Shown: positions 12,998-22,512 of the stretch, in pieces
How positions within the stretch are numbered: the stretch's first letter is position 1
How the letters are laid out: each line of letters opens with the position of its first letter
Source of the DNA: Endothia cerciana
Taxonomy: Eukaryota > Ascomycota > Sordariomycetes > Diaporthales > Cryphonectriaceae
DNA: 64,000 nt
NCBI GenBank assembly: GCA_026119935.1
Contig: JALRMH010000046.1
Coordinates: forward strand, 248,001 to 312,000
Direction: 5' to 3'
Made by a program: the position numbers and the translations under genes
Notes under the pieces: generated by a model
What the model saw: only the letters and a program-made list of their open reading frames with translations
The model's database searches: none
What the model was told of the DNA's origin: nothing

Positions 12998-14448
12998 AGT
13001 TTCGGCACGATTCCAACAATATTCACTCACAATAGATATCATTAACAAATGGGACGTCATCTCAATATATGTTGCGAGCACATCCTCCCGATGTCAGATG
13101 TCATGGACATATGTATGCATGTGCAGCAGAACGGTAGTGGCATGATTCTTCTTTGCTAAACACTCTCGAGCTAATGGCTACTATGCTTGTACAGGCGGTG
13201 GCTTGTAGTTTCACCACGATCAAGGAACATGCACGCCTCTTGTCTCCATTTGCCTGACATCGACTCCTCATATTTCTGCTCGTATCTGCCCCGCAACATT
13301 TAGGTTACATACGTGTCGCCAAGCGGTGCAACGTCCTCTTACACGGGAGTAAAAACAGAAAATTCTAGAGATAGACTGAAGCCTACGCATGTCTACTCGA
13401 GTAAAGATTGACCATCCGCAGGACGGGAAGGAGAAGGTCTTCTTGGCCGCGGCGAGCTAAAAGAATGTGACAAGTTGACGCTGGGACAGAGAAGATGTAG
13501 TTCAAGTTCTCTTCAGTGGAGGGATTCTGCCTCAGGCGCATGCGAGGTTCATCTCATTAACAGAGACCCGATAGGCGGATCATGCTAGGTGTTTGGACAG
13601 GAGCAGGATCCGTCTCCTTCCGGGCACCTTTTCCCATTTCCAGGTTTTGCGCACATATTGCTCCGAGTCCAAAGGTCTCACGTTCTATTGGAGCATGTGT
13701 CCAGTTCAGCACTTATTTCAAGAGTTTGAAGTGGTTTGATTTTGATCTGGGCAACGGATATCCATAGAGGTCACCTTAAGTGTCAATATCAAGACACTGC
13801 TACTCATATTTCCTTCTCTGCTTGTCCTTGTTCAAGGCCACCTACTCCGAGATATCTTCTGAGGGCAACATCCACTGAAGCAACTTCCGCGAGACAATCC
13901 TCCCAAAAGATCCTCTCCCGTAAGGTGAGTGGCGTCGTGCCTGATTATTGGGAAGACGGATCATTTGTCCGCAAATTTGGTGCCTTCCTCCTTCAACCAA
14001 GGCAGTGCCTCTTTAAATCATCTTGGACGTTTGCAGAGGCTTTCCCAGTTCTTCCCTTCTGCAACACAAACGTCTCTAGCCACTCGCCTCCCCCCTTCCC
14101 CACCAGCCCGTCTTATTTTTTGCTTGATTAAACAAGACCAAAAGGCAGTTAGAAAAGGACTTTAACTCGTGCTCGCATCTCGTACTTTCGCAAGGAGGCT
14201 TCATAATCGTGGGAGCCTACGATTGCTCTTCCTTGATCTTTCCATTCGTCACAATCACAGGCCAGGACCTTCTATCTCAAGCACATCAAAGGATTACGCA
14301 GCTGTTACCACCACGCCCTTGCTTGGCTTTTCACAACTCTTCAGCACTGCAAACCACTAGTATCTTTTCTTGTGCTGTTTCTAGAAACGAATTAGAGACA
14401 TCTTCTTTTCATTTTCAAAAGTCTTTCCTTTCCGACCGACTCAACATC
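12998..14448. other. Intergenic region trpC to BRCT/WGR gene
   Basis: This 1.45 kb region contains no recognisable gene. Pyrimidine-rich sequence from about 14050 to 14440 looks like the promoter and 5' leader of the downstream gene. Several open frames of 60-150 codons are present but have no family resemblance. Confidence 0.5.
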
Positions 14449-16074
14449 ATGCGGTCCCTCAGGTCGATCGTCGTCCTGATCGTCGGCGACCTTGGCGAGG
14501 ACGCCTTTGTCACCGCCGATTGGTCGGACCATCAGAAACTTGCCACAGAAATCAAGAGAGCTGGTATACGCCAGGCCGAACAGATGTGCAGAGCCGTCAC
14601 GCACCTCGTCGTCAGCCGAAGCGCTTTCAAGAACAAAGTTCCCGAGGGTATGTGGACGCTCGAACCTTGATCGACCGAAGTAATTTTCGGGACTAACTTT
14701 GGGAGTCTCGCAGTCAGACGGGTTCTGGCAATGAGGCCTAGCAAGAGAAAGCCTGCGATCGTGACGTGGGACTGGTTGGATGACGTGATCACGGACAGAA
14801 AGTACTACGAACACTATGAAGTGTATGATCCGAGCAAGCCTCGAGATATCAACGCCATCAACGCGATGCGCCGCAAAAAGACGAAGGTCGCAGAGAATAG
14901 TAAGGAGGAATGTCCAAGGGTCGAGGATACCACTGCTTCTCAGAAGGCTGTCCAGAAGATTGCTCAGAAGACCAGCCAGCAGGATGGGGACTTGTCGGTC
15001 CACACCCAGAAGAAGGTGATGCTAACGAAGCCGAAGATCGATGTAGTCGGTCGCAAGAGCGTCAAAGAGGAGACGAAGGTTCTTGATAGTCTGATAACTG
15101 TCAAGAAGGGAAGCACAAAGGACGATGACAAGTCTAGGTCTGCTACCAAGGAGAAGCAGACGGTTGGCGAGAGGGAAGCCGTCTCGTACTGGAATTTCGG
15201 CCACCAGGAGCGCGTCGAGATGAGAGAGGCTCCGCCGCTTACCAACAAACAGGCGGAAAATGCGCATGAAGCCGCTCCAGCCCCTGTCAAGAAACTTCTC
15301 GAATTTGAAGACTTCCAGGATATCAACGCCTGGGTCGTAGCGGCAGCCCCTCGACCTTTCAAAGACAAGGACCAATTTCATTACTGTATCGAGCTCACGA
15401 ACGGTAGCTTGAAGTGGATCCTCAAGCTCGAGATGTCCACAGACGACTCTGTCAAAAAGGCGTATCGGTTTTGGGGGGGCCTATACGGCACAAAGCCCGG
15501 TGCGAAGTCTGAGGAAAAGAGGTCTCCAACCGCTGATTTTCAGGAGGCTCTGGGGCATTTCAAAGACTTCTTCCATGCAATGAGTGGATACAAATGGGAC
15601 GAGCGCCTGTTGAGGGCTGGAGAGGGCCAGCCAAAGTGGTACTACCAGGCCCCTGCGACGGGAAAGCCCACGGGCAGTGTTCCTCCTGAGTACACGCCTG
15701 GCAACCCCAAGTGTGTCAAGATGGATGACTTGGCACCCATCGCATCGAATCTTATGAGCACCAGAAATCTGGAGAGAAGCACAAGTGAGATGTCCGATCA
15801 CTCTCCTAAGACGGTCAAATGCTCGAAGGCCGGCCGGAACGAATTAATACGCCGGAACAAGATAGACGAGGCCGTCAGCTCACAGAGCCGGACGGAGTCT
15901 GAGAAGGGTCAAGCATCGAATGTGCTGCAGACGAAGCGCAAAGCGGAGGACGCCCTAGGTTCGAAGTGCAAATCCAAAATTCACAAGGATGATTCGCAGT
16001 CGGCTTCACACAGAAAGAGGGCGATAGAGGCCAAGTTCGACTCAGAGCACCGTGACAACGTCCAGGAAGACTGA
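14449..16074 (+). CDS. BRCT-domain protein with a WGR-like domain, no PARP catalytic domain
   Basis: The model join(14449..14647, 14714..16074) encodes 519 residues. An N-terminal BRCT domain (about residues 1-110) is recognised from the start strand RSIVVLIVGDLG, the VTHLVVS strand and the conserved TWDWLDDVI. A Lys/Glu-rich, probably disordered linker follows. Residues about 265-400 look like a divergent WGR domain: YCIELTNGSLKWILKLE, then FWGGLYG where WGR would be, then FKDFFHAMSGYKWDERL. The tail is rich in Lys, Ser and Glu with basic, NLS-like patches. BRCT plus WGR is the N-terminal arrangement of fungal PARP, but no ADP-ribosyltransferase domain follows. A nuclear DNA-damage or chromatin role is inferred. 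BRCT is confident and WGR is moderate. The GTATGT...CAG intron restores the frame. Confidence 0.8.
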
Positions 16075-17159
16075 GCCATCACCGTCGAAGAAGAAGACGG
16101 ATGAGGCCTCCCTCTAATTTCTGCATAGCTCAAGGCTCTATCACAATGGCACATTACCAACGCTGCAGAAGAAGAGAGGTGGTGCGCTTCATCAATAACG
16201 CCTGATGAAGATCTAGAAGAGCCGAATCACCCTAAAAATAAAGTTCAGAGGACGGCGGGCTGTCAGTGTTCAGCGGTGAGCTTTCCTTGATAAGATTTGC
16301 GGCTCTCGTGCTTGCAAAGATGGGAATGTCTGCGGCAGGAAGTGGTTTGTGTTGCATGGTTGGATGTGGAAAAGATTCTCCGATGTCTGGAGATCTAGGT
16401 CACTGGGTGAGATGGGTCTAAATTACGAGCACAATTTCGGCCTCCCTTTGTATTTTAAACGAGAACCCGTAGTGGGACTCGAAAGATGCTGAGTTCCTGA
16501 CGGAGTCGATGCCTTACAGAAGGGTTTGGGAGGAAATGCATTCTTGGTATGGAGGACATTTTTGGAACGCCAGTGGCCTCGCTTTGCTCCCCGGACCCAA
16601 GAGCTAGATAGCTTTTCTACGCAGATAGACTCAATATAGCGTTGGAATTGATCCTAATATTTATAAGAGAGGGAATACCTAGAGGGAGAAGTGGAGTTCC
16701 GGAGAGCCTAATCCCAGAGTCAGCGCATGAACGAGACTTAGATGTACATTTGCATCGCAAAAAGAAGGTTTGCACGTATGAACAGGAGTACAGCCAACTA
16801 GCGACTAGCCCACAACTACGAATCACGCTTATTCTGAAGGAGTAGAGCAGAGCGTCCTATACTCCCATAGGATGGCGCCCCGTAGAAGCAGATCCCACTC
16901 TGTCGTGCATGGGTACTTCCGCAATCTGCAAATGTGATGCGCGAGTAGCGCATTGGGACGAGAGAAAAGAAAACGCAGCGCTGGAAGACCATGAGCGTGA
17001 GGTCTTTCAGCATTCTGTACTCACATTTACTTGTCCGAATGTTATAGATCAAACCCAATCGTGATGCTCTCCCTGGAAGGCCATGATCCCACCCATATGA
17101 ACGCCATGCCTCGTTTTGATTACCACGCAGTCTCCGAATGCGGAGTACCGACAGGCAGA
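16075..17159. other. Convergent intergenic spacer BRCT-WGR/use1
   Basis: This 1.09 kb region lies between two 3' ends. No coding, RNA or repeat signal was recognised. The open frames (70-145 codons) look random. Confidence 0.45.
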
Positions 17160-18249
17160 TCAGAACCTCAGTTTCGGTAGAACAAACACAATCAGAACCA
17201 TTGCCACCATAAGCCCGTAAATCCATGCGTATAGCATGATACGGCCCCACCAGCCCTTGGCCTCCGTCATCTTAGTGATTGCGCCCATCCTTCTCGCGGC
17301 CGCCTCAAGGCCCAATTCATTCTTACTCAGACCTTCGCCGGCTCGTGCCAGCACCTCTGTGTCCTCCTGTAGCGCCTCACCAAATCTTTGGGAGGATAAC
17401 TTCAGCTGACTGGCCATCCTCAGTAGATCCTCTGTTACGACTTCCTGTTCTTTACGCTGGTGGTCGAGAATAGCTTCGGAGGTGGAAACATCAGAGACCT
17501 CGGTCGAGCGGTTGCCAAATAGAAGGGATCTGGTGATTCCAGTAGTCTGTGCCGTGTCTAGGTCGTGGGGCTGCTTTTCTGGGTCTGGCGGAGCTGTCTG
17601 TTTGCCTCTTGAGCGCAGGTCTTGTGATGTGATGACATTCGGCTTCTCTGATATCACATCGTCCAAGGTCTCCATGATCCTCTCCCTCCGCGCTGGCGAT
17701 CTCGCGGCTTGTTCGCTGTTATCTTCATCATCCTCTCCTGTGCTATGAGTTGCCACATCCGTAGACCGCGAGTCCATGCTCTCACTAGGCGTCATGATGA
17801 TCTCGTTCAGGATATCGTCCCCCTCGGACCCCGTGTCATCATCGTCGGCATGCACACTCATCTCCTCTAGGTCCTTCAGCCTGTTCGTTATGTGGTTGAG
17901 GATTTCGCGTTTCCGTTTCAAGTCGTCCTGCGTCTCCTGTTTCCTTGTCAAGACCTTTATCGAGAAGGCATCTTGGTCCATCCTCGTGAGCAGCGTTCGC
18001 GCGTAGTCGACATTCTACGGCAGAGCCGAAGTTAGCCTGGAAATATTTCTTCCTTCGCATTCTTTTGACACTCACAAATGCTAGCTTCTGACGCTCATAC
18101 TCGCTGTTTCTGAGCCTCCGCTCCCGATCTGCGTCTGCTCTGAGGATTGTTTGTTGGAGGCGGTTGAGGAGTCGATCGAGGTCGACCATTGGATCTGTCT
18201 GTTTCGTTCTCGCCTGAGGGGCGAGAGGTTCGAAGGAAAGTCTAGCCAT
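17160..18249 (-). CDS. use1: Use1-family ER SNARE (Golgi-to-ER retrograde fusion)
   Basis: Use1 is a SNARE of the ER that acts with Ufe1, Sec20, Sec22 and the Dsl1 tethering complex to fuse COPI vesicles returning from the Golgi. The model complement(join(17160..18014, 18076..18249)) gives 342 residues. The N-terminal half has helical DRLLNRLQQTIL and ARTLLTRMDQDAF segments typical of the family. An acidic, Ser-rich linker follows, then a SNARE-like coiled coil from about residue 240 (TEDLLRMASQLKLSSQRF). A single hydrophobic anchor at the extreme C terminus (IYGLMVAMVLIVFVLPKLRF) makes it tail-anchored. The 61-bp intron (GTGAGT...GTAG) joins KLAF to NVDYAR in frame. An upstream in-frame Met at 18330 exists, but 18249 gives the better N terminus. 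Confidence 0.86.
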
Positions 18250-18652
18250 TCTTGTCGATAATACCGGCGAAGCAGGAGGAAAGGCGTCCAGAAGTGTGAC
18301 CCCGACGACACGTATGAAGTTGACGTTCAAGCACGGCTTGTCGGTGGACTGTGGCGCGAGCTCAACCGTGGCTTGTGAAGTTGGGAGTTCCCGGTCTTCT
18401 GAAGAGCCGCCAAGGCTGCAGTGGACAAGGGTTATTTCAGCCCAGCGAGGGGGGCCGCTATCACTAAGGTGGGACTAGCGCTACTAGCCTTGAACCGTCC
18501 CTGAACTTCCTCGCGACGCGCCCCAGCTGGGCCAACGATTACGTCTTGCGAGTTCGACCACTCGACTTATCGCATTTCTTCTACAACGAGTAGCTTGAAT
18601 TGCAAAACACCCTTCGCACCTGTTCGTTCGCTTTTATTCACAGTCCGTCAAG
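18250..18652. promoter_or_regulatory. Divergent promoter region use1/RRM gene
   Basis: This 403 bp region separates two divergent start codons. The last 60 bp before 18653 are pyrimidine-rich. No specific factor site was identified. Confidence 0.5.
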
Positions 18653-19793
18653 ATGGCGAAAGACAAGAAAGCTGCGGTTGATCTCCAGAAGATGATCAAC
18701 GAGAGTAAGCTCCATCCACCCGTGTGCCCTTCGGTTTTTTGCGAAATTCGACTTCTCTGACCTCCCGCGGCTTGCATGCAGGTCGCGACCGCAAGAAGGC
18801 ACAGGACACGGCCGACAAGATCTTCGGAAAGAAGAGCGCACCCGCAAGCTTCAAGAAAGCAAATGGCGCAAGCGGCCCCCTCTCCAATCGCGCTGGAGTG
18901 AACAAGGTACGGGCGCCAAGTTCAAGATAACCAGCCGCCTTCCGTGCGAGCTGACAACCGTCTTCAGAGGGTAGGGTCCTCTGCTCGAGTCGCCAAACCC
19001 GGCAGCCTTGCAGCCCGAGCCTCCGGCCGCGGCGCTGCCCCTCCAACCGGACCGAGATCCAACATTCGCGCTGGCCGCAACGCCCAGAGCCTCGCAAATG
19101 CTCTGTTCGGGGAGAGGCAGAACCCAGGAACGACCCAGGTCAACATCGTCAACAACAGGAATACCAATGGTGCGAGAAGAGGAGGACTGCAAGTGGCGGG
19201 AGCAGCTGCGAGAGCGGGACCACGGCCGGCAGCGGGCCTGACGATCAAGGGACTCGCAGGCCCGCACGTTGTGGAGATCCAAGGTTTTGCCCCCGGTACA
19301 ACGGCTGCCGACGTTGAGCAGGCGACGAGGAATACAGGCATCGCTGTTCACAGCTGCCGGCTCCTACGGACCTCACCGACGGTGGACGCCGATGTCATCT
19401 GTGACACCAAGGAGGATGCGGATCGGGTGAACGCGGTGTTCCACAACAAAGAGGTTGGTCCTTGGCGTCTTCGGTCTGTAGTGGAGCCTGCGTAGTAGTG
19501 ACTGACTGACACTGGATTTTCTTTAGACCGACTACAATCCTCGGACTGGCATAAGCTATACATTGACTGTTCACAAGCCAAGACCAGTACCGGCTTCAAA
19601 TGGCTACCGGTCACAACCAGCCCAGAACAATGGTGTTCTTGTGGACGGATCGATGGGCTTCGAACCGATGGCAGTGGATGATGGAGGCAACGGAGGCTTG
19701 TATAGTGATCAGCTTGTGGGATCTGCTAGCAATGCAAGTAGTAACCGAAGAGGGCGAGGATTCCGAGGCGGTCGAGGAGGCAACAATCGCTAG
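18653..19793 (+). CDS. RRM-type RNA-binding protein with a C-terminal RGG tract
   Basis: The model join(18653..18704, 18782..18906, 18968..19453, 19527..19793) gives 309 residues up to the first UAG. The N terminus is basic and Ala/Lys-rich (MAKDKKAAVDLQKMI). An RRM-like fold covers about residues 147-225: VVEIQGFAPGTTAADVEQ as strand 1/helix 1 and DADVICDTKEDADRVNAVFH as strands 2-3 and helix 2. The tail contains RRGRGFRGGRGG, an RGG-type RNA-binding tract. An mRNA-processing or export role resembling ALY/Yra1-type adaptors is possible, but the exact family was not recognised. The fourth exon follows a weak GTTGGT donor. The frame stays open with matching composition after the UAG at 19791 (see the separate feature). 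Confidence 0.8.
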
Positions 19794-20084
19794 GAGCGAG
19801 ATGATGCACGGAACAGCCGGGATTCCTACGACCCATTCTCAGATTACTACAATGATCGAGAGCGAAGCCATGGCAGGCAGGATCGGTCTGGTGATTATGG
19901 CCCTGCTAGGGACCTCGGTCGCGGCGATGAGGAGCTATTTCCGGACCACTGTCGCGAACGCGATGATCGTGGCCGCGATTGTTGGGACTCGTACCGCAGT
20001 GAGCAGTACGACTAGGATGGTCAAGGTGGTGGATACTCGCAGTCGAAGGAGTGGAACTACCAGGGGAAGGGGGACAGGCGCTGA
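19794..20084 (+). other. In-frame open extension behind UAG stops of the RRM/RGG gene
   Basis: Reading on in the same frame after the UAG at 19791-19793 gives 73 codons rich in Arg, Asp, Tyr and Gly (RERDD, SDYYNDRERS and RGRD-type motifs). A second UAG follows at 20013-20015, then 22 codons rich in Gly, Gln and Tyr, then UGA at 20082-20084. The composition continues the RGG tail and is not that of the other two frames. It may be a conditional extension made by UAG recoding, or the relic of a longer tail lost by two C-to-T changes (CAG to TAG). Confidence 0.55.
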
Positions 20085-20554
20085 AGAGAAAACGAAACTT
20101 GCAGATTCAAGGGCAGGACTTGGACGGAGGTGGTTTCAAGGGCGGCGTAGGGATTACTTGACATCTCATCAATCGCTTGGAACAGGTAGCGGCACGTCGT
20201 GTAGAGATATGAAATCTTGCGTTGTACCAAACGAGACGGGCCCTGTGTGACTAGCATCCATCAAGCTTCACATGTGATCGAGAAAATTGCGGGCAGCTAG
20301 CAGTGCATACCGACCCAGCTATATTGCCCATCACGGTAAGTGGGAGGGCCGAAGCGAAATTGTTGAGCACAACCACTGGCCGCACAGAAGGCTATTCAAG
20401 TATATTACGACGCGAGCTGAGGACCCCAGAGCGATGACAAGCAGGCGGGCTGTAGAGATAGCGTAATATCGTAGGTGCACGGAAACGATCTGGACCGGAT
20501 CATCACAGCTCTATGTACACACGCCCTCCAAGTGTCCCAACAGAAGCTACCAAT
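20085..20554. other. Convergent intergenic spacer RRM gene/NDUFS6
   Basis: This 470 bp region lies between 3' ends. No gene or repeat was recognised. Confidence 0.45.
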
Positions 20555-21255
20555 CTAGTGAGGTGGGTGAGGCCGCGACAGAGGCGGAGTGGCGCCCAGT
20601 CCCTCAGTGTCCTCGAGAGGGTATGATGTTTGCGGTAAGGATTTGAGGTGCTCTCGGTGGTGCTCGTTGGCCTAGATAAACCCCAGGTCAGTATTCTCAA
20701 GTGTCTCTGTATACACCGCAGTAGATCGCGACGCACATATGGTAGTCCGCAGTAGTTGCAGACAGAGATCTCAGGCTTGTCGCAGTTGATGAAGATCCGT
20801 GGGTGTCCGGCAGGGCCGCCACCGCCGTCGCAGGCAACCACGCGGTCGTGCGTCCAGCGAACTGGTTGCTTGTGGATGAGCTCCATGGCAGAATAGGATT
20901 GAGGCTGTGTTACAACATATAGATTAGCAACTATGCTGTCTTGGGATCCAAAATTCTGAGGGAGTGGGTGCTGGCCCAGGGAGGGACGCGCCTGTAGGTC
21001 AAAGTCGGTCTGCTCGAAGCGAGGGCCCGTCATGGCGACATCGCGCGGCCTCTGGCTCTGTGACCAGATCTCTTTCCTGTTGGGTGCCTGGGGCAGCTCC
21101 GCCGGCACCTGGGTCTCCAACTTGGGCACGGGAGACTCTGTCGACGGCGCGGGCGCGACGGCCTTTTGCTCCATCTGGCGCGCCGTTGTAGTGAATGATC
21201 GTTGGGCAAGGCGTGATAGCCCGCGGGCTGACCGGAGGTAGGTTGCGGACATCAT
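20555..21255 (-). CDS. NDUFS6-type zinc subunit of mitochondrial complex I
   Basis: This accessory subunit (NDUFS6/NUMM) binds zinc in the peripheral arm of NADH:ubiquinone oxidoreductase and is needed for late assembly. The model complement(join(20555..20671, 20737..20904, 20992..21255)) gives 182 residues. The N terminus (MMSATYLRSARGLSRLAQRSF) is a typical basic, Ser-rich mitochondrial presequence. The conserved core contains ELIHKQPVRWTHDRVVAC, GGGGPAGHPRIFINCDKPE and VCNYCGLPY, which carry the C-H-C-C zinc ligands. The last exon ends in a Pro-rich tail after SLPQTSYPLE. The first intron (20905-20991) appears to use a GC donor (CAG|GCGCGT) and an ACACAG acceptor. Without its removal, 29 extra residues would interrupt the conserved FDLQ...SAMELIHKQ junction. 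The second intron has a standard GTGCGT donor. Confidence 0.9.
20905..20991 (-). other. GC-AG intron in the NDUFS6-type gene
   Basis: This 87-bp intron has donor CAG|GCGCGT and acceptor ACACAG, with a GCTAAT branch-like motif about 25 nt before the acceptor. No GT donor in the correct phase is available nearby, and removing the segment restores the family's continuous FDLQ-x-ME-LIHKQ region. Confidence 0.7.
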
Positions 21256-21708
21256 CTCGGGCGGCGGTGTCCTCGCTGTGAGTATAGGCGTTCGAGGGAT
21301 GAGACGTCGCAAGCTTCGAGCGAGGCCGTCTCGCGAACGTCAGTGCAGGTGAGGTTGCGGCGGCTTAGTTAGCTGGGATCTGAATCGCGGAGCCAGGCCC
21401 CGCTGCCCGAGCAGGGATCCTGGTACCATCTAAGCTTTTGGACATGCGCGAGCCCGCGCAAACAAACTTGAATTTCGATGCGGCTCCGATGCAAGGTCTT
21501 TCGAACAGTTGTGTTCCAGCTCTACACCACTCGGTTCTTTGGATACGCAGCTCACTCTATAAGGAAAAGAACATAGAGAAGTGCTTCTTACCTAGCTGAA
21601 CTCACTTACTTACCGGAGAGAAACCCATCTGCAGCGCTTCTCCGCCCTTGTCTTCGATTCGGCGCGACCACGACACGATCTCCTATAGCACGACCTGAAT
21701 TGGTCAAG
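21256..21708. promoter_or_regulatory. Divergent promoter region NDUFS6/mpp6
   Basis: This 453 bp region separates divergent starts. Pyrimidine-rich patches occur near 21570-21690 before mpp6. No specific site was recognised. Confidence 0.45.
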
Positions 21709-22512
21709 ATGGCTTCAGGTACACCTAGCGGCGCCTCTCAGAGGCTACTCACCATGAAATTCATGCAAAGAGCTGCGGCGGCATCGTCACCAAGCTCACC
21801 GGGCGCACCCGCCGCCAATGATGGCCACTCCTCGAAACGCAGAAAGACTGCAGGCCGTTCTTCCACGGGCGAGCCCGAGACATCAAGCTACGTGATCGAT
21901 CAGAAGGCAGCACAAGCTGCGCTGGATGAGGAAGAGCGCAAGCGACAAGTCGCTATTGCGAAGGTAGCTGAGCAGCTGGGAGATGGGCACTGGGTCCTTG
22001 ACCGCACGAAACTACCTCGTTCAGATCACCAGGCGATGACGCCGCTGAAGATTGTGCAGGTGGGGTTCTCACAGATTGACAGAAGAGAGTCTGAGGACGG
22101 CACAAAGGCGGGACAGATTTCGAAAGCGGACGGGCCAAGCTTCCAGACTTACGGTCCTGTGCAGAAGGTTGAGGGAGACAAGGCAAGCACTTTCGTGTAG
22201 GAGATAGATGTGCCAAATGCTGACTGCTTGTTCTAGAGCGACAGCGATAGCGATTCGGACAGCGATTCTGACGACTCTGGCTCCTCAGACTCTCCCAACG
22301 AAGATTCCAGCGAGGAGGCGCCTCAGAGCAAGCCTGGTCGTGCCAGGTACGGATCACAGAAACGCGATGAAGTCCGCTCGAAGCAGAACGCCGAGCGCGA
22401 GAGAGCCAGAAAGATGCCACAGCGCCGAGACAAGGTGGTCAAGCTGAATAAGCTCACCTCGATCTCTGGCGCGGGATCCTACAGTTCGAGGGGCAAGCCC
22501 GGCCGGCGATAA
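21709..22512 (+). CDS. mpp6: Mpp6/MPHOSPH6-family nuclear exosome cofactor
   Basis: Mpp6 docks on exosome subunit Rrp40 and helps recruit the Mtr4 helicase during 5.8S rRNA maturation and nuclear RNA decay. The model join(21709..22182, 22237..22512) gives 249 residues, longer than the yeast protein but similar to other filamentous fungi. The N terminus holds the hallmark SQRLLTMKFMQRA segment. The centre is basic with an NLS-like KRRK, and exon 2 begins with a run of Ser-Asp repeats followed by a basic C terminus ending in GKPGRR. The intron (22183-22236, 54 bp) is best read with a GC donor (AAG|GCAAGC) and a TTCTAG acceptor with a TGCTGAC branch point. A GT donor 12 nt downstream would leave only a 42-bp intron. 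The family call rests mainly on the N-terminal motif. Confidence 0.8.
22183..22236 (+). other. Probable GC-AG intron in mpp6
   Basis: This 54-bp intron has donor AAG|GCAAGC, branch-like TGCTGAC and acceptor TTCTAG, with the frame kept at phase 0. An alternative GT donor at 22195 is also in phase 0 but gives an unusually short intron and a poor donor context. Confidence 0.65.

Noticed and set aside
19735..19793. An intron ending at CTAG 19793 that would remove the first UAG of the RRM gene
   Set aside because: The available GT donors (near 19739-19742) are in phase 1 and splice into an immediate stop (TGA). The removed segment would also include the RGG motif, which looks coding.
19600..20250. 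216-codon open frame overlapping the RRM gene tail
   Set aside because: It is a shifted-frame shadow of the RGG/RD-rich frame. The composition of the RRM frame, not this one, continues a recognisable protein.
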